From: Amoebidium appalachense
Lineage: Eukaryota; Ichthyosporea
Direction of reading: 5' to 3'
Assembly (NCBI GenBank): GCA_963693365.1
Contig: CAVNZM010000023.1
Coordinates: forward strand, 1 to 64,000
Length of the DNA: 64,000 bases
Each line of letters opens with the position of its first letter. Position 1 is the first letter of the stretch. The position numbers and the translations under genes are program-made. The notes below the pieces were generated by a model, which was not told where the DNA came from, ran no database searches, and saw only the letters and a program-made list of their open reading frames with translations. Below are positions 21,959 to 33,165 of this stretch, piece after piece.

Positions 21959-23765
21959 GACACCATTTATCTGAAGCACACACAAAATGACACCCAGCCA
22001 ATCAAAGATGAGCCATATTTGAGTACAGTGTTTTCCACCGTCCCACAACATGCACACCTAGCCAGCCTAAACCATAATTAAGGTTGGGCACAGTTCACAA
22101 TATGTCATGCATTAAAGGAACTATAGACCTCTCCGTGAGCCACCGACTGGATTAAAACTTCGCCAAACTTTTTCAATATACCATATGGATCCGGCCTTAT
22201 CCATCGATTATGGCGGTGTTAATACACACTAAGCCTAGACATCCTTAGCGCAGAATACGCAGCATGAAAAAAGGCGTTTTTTGACACCATTCGTTGCCTA
22301 GCACGACGCGACACCGGAAACTTCTTATAAGTAGAACTCTATTCAACCAGCTCAACTTAGCCGCCACAAATAAGAAAATTTTGGTTCACCAATCTGATCG
22401 AGCGAAGGTCAAATGCTGCAGGCTGCAACGCCGCCGCCAAAGGGGAGAAAAACATGGTTGTACTAAGTAAACCTTTGCAACTTAGCGTCTCGCTTAGGAA
22501 TAAATGGTACCAATTGACGCGTATTATTCTCCTGGGTTGTTTGTGAGTTTTTGGTTAGGTTCTGTCAACTTTAAAGCCTAGAAAATCGAAGAAAACCACC
22601 AGCAACATGGTAAATTTTGGTCGTCGCTGACGAAGATATAATCCCGTGTGATTTCAGCCGGCCGACCGTGGAGAGGTCTATTGATGCAAACTATAAGAAG
22701 TAAAGTTATGAGCCAGAAAAAGCACCTGCCATAAAAAGCAGGACCTACCATATTTGGGTGGATCATGCCCACGCCCTTAGTGATACCGGTGAGGGTGATC
22801 TCCTCCTTCACCCCGGGCAGCTCCACAGACCGCGTCAGCAGCTTGTGCTGCATACCATTCCCAAATTAGGTTATCAACCGACCCAAGTGGTTTGTGAATA
22901 TGCTCCTAAGTCGTGCTACCAACTAACCATTGTGGTTGGTGAAAAAACTAGTCACAATCTTGCTATTCCTCTCCTCCGCATAGCACACATCTTGTATCCG
23001 ACACGACCCCCTCCCCCCTTCCCCGCCCAAAAAAAAAACCCCACCTTCTTTCGTTCCACATACCCATGGCCGTTACCAGCCCCCCCCCCCCCCCCCCCCC
23101 CCCCCTCTCCCCCCCCACCACAATAGCAGGCCCCCCGTCCCCTCAACTACACCCATCGTTCCTTTTCTCCCCCCCCCCCCACACCACCACCACCACACAA
23201 GCATAGACGTATATAAGCTTACAGACCATACTACTTTCGTTCCCTCCCCTCCCCCGCCCCACACCCCCCACACACACACAAACACAGAAAAAGTATATAA
23301 CTATCCTCTCCTTCTCTTTTCTTCCACCTTTCCGCCACCTTCCTTGCCCCCCCCCCCCCCCCCCCCCCTACACACACACTCCCTCCCCGTCCTCCTTCCT
23401 GGCACACACCCCTTCCCCCTCCCTTCCCCCCTCCCCACCCACACACACACACATTTCCACTCCCCTTACCCCCCAACAGACACACACCCTCCCTCTAACC
23501 CCCCTTCCCCCCCCCCCCAATCCCCCCCCCCCCCCCCACACACACACACGTACCACCGTGTCTGTGGTCATGATGCCCTTTGCTGCGTGGGTCCACCCCT
23601 CATAGCTCTCAGAAAGGCTGCCGGCAGCAGTCTTGATCCCTGCACAAAGCATCAACACCAACAAAAAAAGTCAGCAATAACCAATATATATTCCAGTCGG
23701 AATGTGAATAACCTGTCGGTGTTTCTTGATGGCACACCATGTATGGTGATATTGAAAAAGACGAC

Positions 23766-23818
<53 letters not shown>

Positions 23819-24432
23819 GTAGGCATAAAAACAGTCGTTGTGCTTAGTGACATCGACGGCGAAATCAGTGGCGTGGTTGGTGACGTCAATACAATACGTT
23901 TCCATTTCCATCCATCTACTCTATATATAGCTCAATGACCAACCGACGGGCAACTAAAGAAAACAGATTAAATAGAATCGGCTCCAATCGATCTGGAGCA
24001 AATCGGGTCCGAGCCGGGTCGAGTCGAGGCAACCACACGTACCGTTTGCAATTTTTATCCATGGGCGGGTGCTGGCCAATCACGCCCGTGGACATAAGTG
24101 TGAGATCTCCTAAATGTTTCTATAGCAATCTATCTATTTCTATGAAATCTATTTTGCGTCCAACCGACACATAACTACATTCATGGAGACACCGACCAAA
24201 CCGACTCGGGTCGGGTCAGGTCGGGCCAGACCACACACGTACCGTTTGCGATCTTATCCATGGGTAGGTGCTGGCCAATCACACCCGTTGACATGACCAG
24301 TGTGCTCAGGCCCTTAACCAATCCGTAGTCAGAACCCAACTGGGCCATCTGACGAGCATTCTCCAGCCCCTGCTCACCAGTGCAGGCGTTGGCACAGCCG
24401 CTGCATGTGTATACGTGTGTGCACGTGTGTGT

Positions 24433-24463
<31 letters not shown>

Positions 24464-25105
24464 GGGGAGATACGTATGTGTGCGTGTGTGGGCAGGGGGG
24501 GGGGAGGGGTACGTGTGTGTGGGTGGATGGGTGTACGTGTGCACATGTGTATACATGTGTGTGCGTGTATGTGTGTGTTTGTGTGTGTGCATATGTGTGT
24601 GGAGGGAAATGGAAGAAGGGGAGGTGAGCTGGGAAGGATAAGGTGTTTGGGGGGGGGGGGGAGGAGGGATATGTGTGAAAGGGTCAACGAATGCATGAGT
24701 GTGATAGTGTGTGGTTGAAACGGATAAGAGAGGGAGTGAAAAGGGCAGAAGGAGGATATTTCTATATGTATGTGTGTATGTGTGGGTGGGTAGGCCCCGG
24801 GGAAGGGGGGGGGGGGGGGGGTGATTAAGAGTACAAGTATGGCTATGATCTGAAAAAGGAAGAGGAAAAAAACCAGTGGTTTTTGTGCGGTAGGGAGCGG
24901 TGAACAGAGAAAGAGTCGGAATGGCAGAAAGGGGGTAGGGTGTGAAGTGGAGTCGACTAGGGTTGGGGTGGACTGTGGCTGGAGACGAGAGGGGGAGGGC
25001 CACGGAAACAAAATGGATGCAGAGATGATGAAGTATGAGGGGACGGGGGGAGGGGGGGGGGGGGGGGGGGGGGATGTGTGGAGGGTTTGTATGTGTTTGT
25101 GTGTA

Positions 25106-25144
<39 letters not shown>

Positions 25145-25169
25145 CACTGTGTGTGTGTGTGTGTGTGAC

Positions 25170-25236
<67 letters not shown>

Positions 25237-25406
25237 CACTGTGTGTGTGTGGGGTGGGGTTGGGGGGAGTGTGGGGGGGGAGGGAGCAGATTGCGGGCGG
25301 CAGGTGATGTGTATGAAAGGTATGTGTGGGTGGTGGCAATACTAGAGCCATGGTGGTGGTGGTTCAGGGGGGGGGGGGGGGGGGGGGGGGAGGGGGAGGG
25401 GGGGAA

Positions 25407-25438
<32 letters not shown>

Positions 25439-25784
25439 GAGGGGGGAAGCACCTATTGACAACAACATTTCCAATGCCGTTATTTCCGTGGGCCTGGAGG
25501 TTGGCCCGGGAAATAATCACGGGGGCAGCCGTGAAGCGGTTCTAAGGTGTGTGTGTGCTTATTAGAGAGGCGCGGAAAACCGGCATGCAGAATTATTTTT
25601 GTCAATGATGAAAGGAGGAATGAATAACGGGCCTGGCTATATCCGAAGAAGGTCAGGAGGAACAAGGCCGGGGGGAGGGGGCAAAGGGGGGGGGGGGGGG
25701 GGGGGGACGACAGAGTGATGACGAAAAAGGTAAGTTAAGAAAAAAAGAGATGACGAGGGACCGGTCGTTGTTGTGGATGGGTCC

Positions 25785-25830
<46 letters not shown>

Positions 25831-26018
25831 GGAAGGGGGGGAGGGGGGAACATACACACGGAGAGAAAACTCTGTTCGGAGCCAAAAAGGAAGGTGTGGG
25901 AGGGGTATGGCACCATCGTGACCGAAAATGGAAATTTAACTTCTGCTTCTACACACGAGAGCGCGTGTGCGCACGCGCACACACACACACACACAGACAC
26001 ACACAGACACACACAGAC

Positions 26019-26069
<51 letters not shown>

Positions 26070-27445
26070 GTGTAAACACGCCAGCAGCGTTGCACGGGCG
26101 ATCACTCGAGATGAAGGCCACATCGAGTCCGCCCCTCTTCTTGATGAAGGTTTCCGCAGCTGCAGCCCGGAACCCACGGGCAACCTTCGTGGTAGCTGCC
26201 ATTTTCTGCAATGCAATGTGCTTTTTAACTCTTGCTGGTTCTCATGAGTGATGGCCTCTTTACCCCTCCTCCCCCCGCTCTCCTCCTCCTCAAACTCCCC
26301 CCCTCTCCCCTCCCTCCTTCCCCTCCCACTCCCTATGCCAACACCACCACCACCACTACCACACACGCACACACACACACACATAGCCACTCTTCCCAAC
26401 CCTACCCCCTTCCCTACCAACCCACCACCCATACTCCCCTTATCCCCTCCTCCCTCCCCCCCTCCTCCTCGGGCTCTCTTCCAACCCACCCTTGTTCCCT
26501 TGACCGGGTCTCTTTTTCCTATATCATCTACCTATCATCATCTGGATTCATGGTGCTCCATCTGTCGACGTTAAGACAGAGCACTCTGCTATTGGTAGCT
26601 TTCACTACAGCTTCTCCTAAATAGTCCAACAACTCGTGGCTATCCGTCAATGGCCGGCTTTTTTTTGTTCTGACCACCTTCTGTGAGCTCCCTCCCCAAA
26701 ACCCCTTCCCGGGTTGCTGATAAACTACACGGAGCTCTCAGCAAAAAAAAATTATAAAATTTATTAATTGAGCTTCAGAATCTCTTGCATATGTGTGTTG
26801 CAGTCTGAATTTGCGTATGCCATAGAATAAGGGAAGTCATGTTAGCTAACCTTTAGATGTTGGGTCCGCGAAGCAAACAAGCGAAAGAGACGACAGACCG
26901 ATCATGAAGCATGGATACCTGACTGTCTTTGTTTATATACTGTGAGCAAATCGGATGTAGCCGGCAATATCACAAAGCCTTTACTATACGTTAAATCCCT
27001 ATGGCGTTTGCTCAAGCATTCGATAAAAGTTAAATTACATTGTAGTTTTATCTTTAGCAGAAATCACGAAATATCTATGTAAGACCTAAAGATCGAGGTT
27101 TTACATATTCCTATTGGTTGTTCTACCTTTTCTGGCTTCCGGTTCGTTGGTGATCATGTCTCAGTGTAACATCCGATAACGACGACGGATTTTATTGGGC
27201 ATTAGCGCGCCAAAACCGGTTTCCGCCAGGTCACTGAGTAAGTAAATACTTCGTTTGCACAGCTGAAGGAAGGGGGACAAAAAATAAAAGACAACAAAGC
27301 TGTAAAAGATACTGGCAGCCGAATGCGGGGCTCCCGTCTGCTAAAAAGGGGCCAGAGGCCATGCCCCTCTCGCAAAAAACGTTTTTATGCATGTGCTTGT
27401 GTTGAAGTGCGTGCTGTGTGTCACAGTGTGTGTGCGTGTGTGTGT

Positions 27446-27488
<43 letters not shown>

Positions 27489-27817
27489 CGTGCGTGTATG
27501 CGTGTCACAATAACGGTGCGTGCACGTGTAGTCTATTTTGATCTACGGTGTGTGTGGGTGGGCGGTGTGTATATGGGTGTATATCATGGTGTGTGTCTGG
27601 TGTGCACGTGTGTGTGTGCGCGCGCGTGTGATTTAATTGCGTGTGTGTGTGTGTGTGTGTGTGCACGTTTGTGTGCATCTTTGTGTGTGTGTGTGTGTGT
27701 GTGACTGTGTGTGTGTGTGCACGTGTGTGTGTGCACGAGAAAGAGAGATTGAGAGTGGGTGTGTGGGTGTGTGTGTGTATGTGTTTGTGTTTCTGCCGGT
27801 GCGTCCTTTTTTTTTTT

Positions 27818-27858
<41 letters not shown>

Positions 27859-28973
27859 AGGGGGGAAGGGTGTTGATAAACACTCTTCCCACGGCAACTT
27901 GGGACAGAAAGAGTTTCTTTGTAGATGGGTGGTCATATGGTTTTAGACACTTGACCAAAACAAAAATTGCAGGGTGGGGGTTCCACCCTAGTGGTACCGT
28001 GTGGGCATGTTTCATCCACAACGCAGGCAGGCTCGGAGAAAAAGACATGGGTATGGTTGGCTCCCCTACCTTGGGGGGAAATCACCATACGCCCATTTCC
28101 AGAAGGACACTGCACCACCTGCAAGCAATTGAAAACTGTCAGCATGTGTGTTTGTTTTGCACATTCAGTGTGTGTGTGTGTGTTGAGTGTATGTGTGTGC
28201 AGCATGTGTATGTGTGTGTATGTGTGTGTGACTGTGCTTGTGCGGAGTGTGCGTGTGTGCACGTGTGTGGGTTGTGTGCCTGTTATTGTGTGTGTATGTG
28301 GGTGGGTTTGTGTGCGTATGTACACGTGTGCAGACGCTTTTGCCTATAAAAGAACGTGTGCGTTATGTGCGTGCCAGCAGACAAGTGTGTGAGCAAGCTT
28401 TGCTTGCACGTGTTTATGACTTGTCAACATTCAAGTGTGTGCGTATGTGTGCGCACGTGTGTGTGTGTGTGTGTGTGTTTGTGTTTGTGGGTGTGGGTGT
28501 GCAATGTGTGTCTGTGTTTTTCTTTTTGGTTTGTGGTGTTTGTGGTATTCTGTTGGTGCTTATGCTTGCCCATGTGTACGCATGTCATGCACGTTTGTGT
28601 ATGAGTGTGCATGCGTGTGTGTATGAGTGTGGCTTGTGTGTGTGTCTGTGTGTGTCACGGTGTGTGTGTGTGTGTGTGAACGAGTGTGTGAACGTGTGCG
28701 GATCTGGTTGCCTGCACGTGTGTGTATGTGTGCATGGTGCGCATGTGCACGTGTACCCATGTGCACGCGTTTCAGTCATGCACGTGTGTGAATGTGTGTG
28801 CAGGCGTGTGTGTCTCTTTGTGTGTGTATGTGTGTGTGTGTGTGTGTGTGTTGTGTGTGTGTGTGTAGTGCATGTGCACGTGTGAATGTTTGCCCATGCG
28901 CGCGCATTCCAGTCAAGCACGTGTGTGTATGTGTGTCCAGGCGTGTGTGTCTCTTTGTGTGTGTATGTCACTG

Positions 28974-29014
<41 letters not shown>

Positions 29015-29216
29015 TGCATGTGCACGTGTGAATGTTTGCCCATGTGCACGCATTTCAGTCATGCATGTGTGTGTATGTGTGTCCAGGCGTGTGTGTCTCT
29101 TTGTGTGTGTATGTCACTGTGTGTGTGTGTGTGTGCGCGCGCGTGTGCACGTGTGCGGATCTGGGTGCCTGCGTGTGTGTGTGTGTGTGCATGTGTTCAT
29201 GTGTTCATGTGTGCAA

Positions 29217-29286
<70 letters not shown>

Positions 29287-30075
29287 ATCTTTGTGTGTGT
29301 GTGTGTATATGTGTGTGACTGTGTGTGTGTGTGTGCACGTGTGTGTGTGCACGAGAAAGAGAGATTGAGAGTGGGTGTGTGGGTGGGTGTGTGTATGTGT
29401 TTGTGTTTCTGCCGGTGTGTCCTTTTTTTTGTGTGTGTTTTTTTTGTGTGTTTGTGTGTGTGTGTTTGTGTTTGTGGGTTTGGGTGTGCGTGGTGTGTCT
29501 GTGTTTTTCTTTTTGGTTTGTGGTGTTTGTGGTATTCTGTTGGTGCTTATGCTTGCCCATGTGTACGCGTGTCATGCACGTTTGTGTATGAGTGTGCATG
29601 CGTGTGTGTATGAGTGTGCATGTGTGTGTGTCTGTGTGTGTCACGGTGTGTGTATGAGTGTGTGTGTGTGAACGAGCATGTGCACGTGTGCGGATCTGGT
29701 TGCCTGCACGTGTGTGTATGTGTGCATGGTGCGCATGTGCACGTGTAAATGTTTGCCCATGTGCGCGCGTTTCAGTCGTGCACGTGTGTGTATGTGTGTG
29801 AAGGCGTGTGTGTCTCTTTGTGTGTGTATGTGTGCGTGTGTATGTGTGTGTGTAGTGCATGTGCGCGCATTTCAGTCATGCACGTGTGTGTATGTGTGTC
29901 CAGGCGTGTGTGTCTCTTTGTGTGTGTATGTCACTGTGTGTGTGTGCGTGTGTGCGCGTGTGCACGTGTGCGGATCTGGGTGCCTGCACGTGCGTGTGTG
30001 TGTGCATGTGTTCATGTGTGCAAGTGCGTGTGCGTGTGCGTGTGTGTGTGTGTGTGTGGGTGTGTGTGTGGGTGT

Positions 30076-30108
<33 letters not shown>

Positions 30109-30579
30109 TGCGTGTACGTGTGCAGGTATATGTGTAAGTGTGCTTGTGAGTGTGTTTGCGTGTGTCTGTACAAATCCGACGTTTCATGCAGGAAGGAAAA
30201 CCCAAAACGCAGAATTTCTAACGCTTCATGGGGACACAAGCAATTACACACCTGAAATCCAAAAGCAGCGGCGGCGTTGGGTGTCACATTGACACATGTC
30301 ATGTTGCCAGCCTGATCGGACACATCTGAAGCAACCTGAGGTAATGAGAACAAAAATCACTCCCTGGTTCACATAAAAACGTGACACGAGCACACACAGG
30401 CAGGTAGATAATGAAACGACGGCATACATTGGCTTCTACTTATACAGACTAAGATGCTCATTGGACTAGGCATGTACCTGTGGTGCTGCCGAAGGTGCAA
30501 CCAGCAGCAGCACAAAGAGCACGAGCGAGAAGACCACGCCCAACGCCTTACGCGGCGTTCCTTTCAAAAAACCCCCCAT
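16136..30579 (-). CDS. argJ: Arginine biosynthesis protein ArgJ (ornithine/glutamate N-acetyltransferase), 15 exons
   Basis: ArgJ moves the acetyl group of N-acetylornithine to glutamate (cyclic arginine pathway). Minus-strand exons: 30,478-30,579; 30,252-30,335; 28,070-28,118; 26,068-26,195 (or 26,205); 25,453-25,541; 24,243-24,400; 23,554-23,639; 22,749-22,847; 21,369-21,428; 20,618-20,695; 19,873-19,974; 19,090-19,216; 18,198-18,290; 17,036-17,108; 16,136-16,274. All have AG/GT borders and phases that fit, giving about 488 residues. Family blocks are clear: [63 protein letters not shown] (autocleavage before Thr), [33 protein letters not shown] and the C-terminal [12 protein letters not shown]. 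The first exon encodes a hydrophobic signal-like leader ([20 protein letters not shown]), so plastid or secretory-route targeting is possible. The 12 core exons are firm; the three 5' exons are less certain. Confidence 0.88.
16275..20617. repeat. ArgJ introns 10-14: microsatellites and homopolymers
   Basis: Between the exons lie a run of 13- to 17-base related words around GGAATA and ACGGGAA (16,275-16,540); poly-C at 16,914-16,938; (AC)n at 17,150-17,250 and 17,838-17,953; poly-G at 18,140-18,178; (GT)n at 18,294-18,328 and 19,290-19,332; and poly-G/C at 19,333-19,371, 19,610-19,632 and 19,650-19,684. The stretch 17,290-17,810 is ordinary sequence in which I see nothing identifiable. Confidence 0.7.
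20696..26067. repeat. ArgJ introns 4-9: long poly-G tracts, GT/AC/GA/AT arrays
   Basis: Poly-G runs reach about 40-60 bases (20,733-20,793, 20,849-20,878), next to GTGTT repeats (20,794-20,846), (GA)n at 21,068-21,166 and (AT)n at 21,168-21,190. Others lie at 21,327-21,354, 25,367-25,438 and 25,788-25,829, with (GT)n at 25,109-25,250 and (AC)n at 25,978-26,067. Bases 22,090-22,745 are free of microsatellites; I see no gene in them. Confidence 0.7.
24036..24100 (-). pseudogene. Partial duplicate of an ArgJ exon 3' end
   Basis: On the minus strand this stretch matches the last ~60 bases of the ArgJ exon at 24,243-24,400 together with its GTACGTGTG splice donor, with several substitutions and a small length change near the ATGGATAA word. 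It has no upstream exon part or acceptor and lies in the next intron, about 200 bp downstream of the real exon. The flanking GGGTCGGGTC-like words are also shared, so a short tandem duplication is the likely origin. Confidence 0.8.
26206..28069. other. Long ArgJ intron, with a unique stretch at 26.6-27.3 kb
   Basis: The left part (26,260-26,480) is C-rich with short AC runs. Bases 26,620-27,330 are of normal complexity and AT-rich; no exon or known repeat was identified there. The right part holds (GT)n arrays and a T-run followed by a poly-G run (27,808-27,857). Confidence 0.5.
27400..30165. repeat. GT-rich satellite-like region with higher-order duplications
   Basis: Most of this region (interrupted by the ArgJ exon at 28,070-28,118) is TGTG/CACG-rich, but longer words recur. 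GCACGAGAAAGAGAGATTGA occurs near 27,733 and 29,350; TTTCTTTTTGGTTTGTGGTG occurs near 28,519 and 29,503; GTGCGGATCTGG occurs at about 28,697, 29,155, 29,691 and 29,969. Blocks of about 150-300 bp have therefore been duplicated. All long Cys/Val- or His/Thr-rich open frames here are products of the dinucleotide repeat. Confidence 0.8.
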
Positions 30580-31767
30580 TGCTTCTATTAGTATCCGCAG
30601 TAAGTCGGTCGACCACTATGCAAAAACAAAACGTTTTCTTCAAGTTGCGCTCCGACGTCTGGTCAGGCTCCAAACATCATGATCACGGAAACGGTATTTT
30701 TACCGTGCTTATGCTGTTCTTTTGCCAGGTATCAGCGCTAAACCGGAAATTTCGATTCGCAAATCAAAGTACACTCAAATACATTTAAAGCTCCCAACGA
30801 AATATTGTTCGAACCCATATTTACCTAAATAACAGATGTAATATAAACTAAATGATTCCCGATTTCGCTGACAGGGTAACAATTACTATCTAGTTGCCGC
30901 GCGCCTGGAAGCGAATCCAATGCGTTATCTCTCATTCCATTGACCCAGGAGCCAATCCAATCGAGTTTTTGAAAGTGGTTTTTGCCCATTGGACTAGTCA
31001 CGTGGCCTGGTAACTTTGAGATCACACCACACCAAACCATCTCCGATCCGATCGCGATCAATCTATTTCCTACTTCCCACTTTTACCACTTAAAAATTGA
31101 AAAAGAGAAAAAAAAAAGAGACAAAACAAACGATACAGCATTACCCACTTCTAAGTGGGAAAGTGGCCAGAGAGAGAGAGAGAGAGAGAAGAGAGAGAGA
31201 GAAAAAAGCTAAGTCTACACGAGAGAGAGAGAGAGAAGAGAGAGAGAAAAAAGCTAAGTCTACACGAGAGAGAGAGAGAGAAAAAAGCTAAGTCTACACG
31301 AGCTAAGTCTTGACCCGGGCAGGGGGGGGGGGGGGAGGGGGGGGGCAGGTGAGGCAGGGGGGGCACGTGAGGCAGGGGGGGCACGTGAGGCAGGAGGGGC
31401 AGGGGGGGCAGGTGAGGCAGGGGGGGCACGTGAGGCAGGGGGGGCACGTGAGGCAGGAGGGGCACGCGAGGCAGGGGGCACGCGAGGCAGGGGGCACGTG
31501 AGGCACGTGAGGCAGGGGGGCCGGGGGCCGGGGGGGGGGGGTTTATTTAGAAAATATTCACCAAACATATCGAGTAACAACACAATGAAACTTTTACATA
31601 TATATATATATATATATTGACAAGCCAAGTCGATATAAGAAACAAGCACAGAAACACATATGCATACTAATAGAAGCCGAATCTACTGTTAAGACTAAGA
31701 ACACGCATACATCGACACTAATGACATGATTTACATCCGTGTAACGCATCGTAAAGCAACACAAAAC
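30580..31767. other. Junction zone between the ArgJ gene and the virus-like block
   Basis: Bases 30,580-31,130 are ordinary sequence and would include the ArgJ promoter (no clear TATA box). Then come three to four copies of a GA-rich unit ending AAAAAAGCTAAGTCTACACG (31,165-31,310) and a G-rich 18-bp tandem repeat (GGCACGTGAGGCAGGGGG, about 31,345-31,520). An (AT)n run lies at 31,600-31,618. No gene is supported. The change of style from intron-rich to gene-dense DNA occurs here. Confidence 0.6.
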
Positions 31768-32926
31768 CTATTCATCAGGCTTTGACTCGTCTTCGATTCT
31801 CTTCTGCCAGGCCGCAATTTTAGCCTGTTTAGCCTGCTCCTCTGTCAATATATTCTTCTTTACCAGTTTACAAATATTCTTGCAAGTATCCATATATTCA
31901 GAAAATGCACGTTTTCTACTCTCTGGGTTATTACAGTCGGCAATGTTGTTGGGTGCGGGCGATTGGGGCGAGGGAGCCGACTTAGACTTCTCAGACTTCT
32001 TGGGCTTAGACTTCTTGGGCTTGGAGTGCTTTTGAACACCGGCATTCGCGATCTTCCGAAGTGCCTCGGCAGTCCCGGGGGGGGGTCTTGCCCACCCATG
32101 GAATCGCCAACTTGCGGCCAGTGGTCTTACTGATCCCATTAGAGACGACGGGCTGAGCGACAGGCGGACGATCTTGAGTGGTGTCATCGTCAGAGGAAAC
32201 ATCGATCGAAGCGGTTTGGGGGGCGGCGATTGGATGGCGTGACTCGACAAAGATCGGATTGCCCAGTTCATCGAACCGCGAGGCTGGCACATCGATAACC
32301 ACGTTGTCCTGGCTCTCACGATTCTTCTGCATAAGACTGTAGAACTCTTTGAGACAGATAGCCCCCTTGTTGTCATCGTTGTCATCGTTGTCATCGTCAT
32401 CAGATGAAGACGAAGACGATTCGGTATCAGACCTACTACTGGAGCTCCTTGCCGAATTGTGATCACCCGCCTTAGTATCATCTGGGTCTTGCTCGGCCAT
32501 CTCGGTGTCGACATCTTGAGGCGGAACCATGGGGGCGACATCTTGAGGCGGGGCGATGGGGGCGGCACCCATAGACTGGTCGAGATCACCGGCACGTGAT
32601 TCGACATTCCGAGCAATCTTGGCGTTGCGGTTGCTACTCTTGCAGTAAGAAACGATGGCGGTCCTCAGACTCTCTTCGTCTTCTGAAGTGAAACCCCTCG
32701 GGTATTGCGGTATCCCTTCAGGTAACATACACTTGATAGCAGAAAGGATTTCCTTGAGCCCCTCGTCGTGGGTATAGTCGGCAAAAGTAGCCATCAGATC
32801 ACGGACAACACATCCGAACCCAGCAACGCGCACAAGGTTTTTGACATTCCTAGGAATGGCAAGGGCCGCCTCGATTGCAGCACCATCAACCCCCAAGTCG
32901 TAGTCTCGAGAGCTAAGGTTAGACAT
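31768..32926 (-). CDS. Acidic/basic low-complexity protein, one frame break
   Basis: The start MSNLSSRDYD at 32,926 is chosen because it follows a TATA-like GCTATAAG motif (33,015-33,022) by about 90 bp and fits the composition of the protein. The first ~120 residues look globular. They are followed by a Ser/Asp-rich acidic stretch and, at the C-terminus, a Lys-rich segment with KPKKSKPKKSEK and a charged helix. The first frame runs to 32,006; the second frame, holding the Lys-rich tail, ends at 31,768. The switch coincides with a run of nine G (about 32,078-32,086), so a homopolymer length error or a real indel is likely. I do not recognise the family; the composition would suit a nucleic-acid-binding or chaperone role (inference). 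Confidence 0.65.
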
Positions 32927-33014
32927 GTTGAAAACAGCCTCGTTGAGAGCTAGAGTAGATGTGAAGAGAAAGCTGCGACTGTAGGATGAGCATACTGACA
33001 CACACGCAACACTT

Positions 33015-33022
33015 CTTATAGC
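33015..33022 (-). promoter_or_regulatory. TATA-like box of the gene starting at 32,926
   Basis: The minus strand reads GCTATAAG, about 90 bp upstream of the chosen start codon. It is of the same kind as those upstream of the exonuclease, the D5-like helicase and the J-like genes in this block. Confidence 0.4.
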
Positions 33023-33165
33023 CAGGAGACACACAACGTAGCGACAAAAACAAAGTATCAAGAGACATCCATTAATTGGACCGCCCGGTTTAAGATTGTT
33101 GTACACCAATCACAGAAGGAGGATAAAATAACAAAAAAAACAACAACAGAAATATCACACATCAG

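Noticed and set aside
24181-25351. Pro/Thr/His-rich frames of more than 300 codons
   Set aside because: They are made of (AC)n and poly-C read on the minus strand and overlap the true ArgJ exon in only one frame.
27584-30353. Cys/Val-rich or His/Thr-rich proteins
   Set aside because: They are translations of GT/AC microsatellites with no other content.
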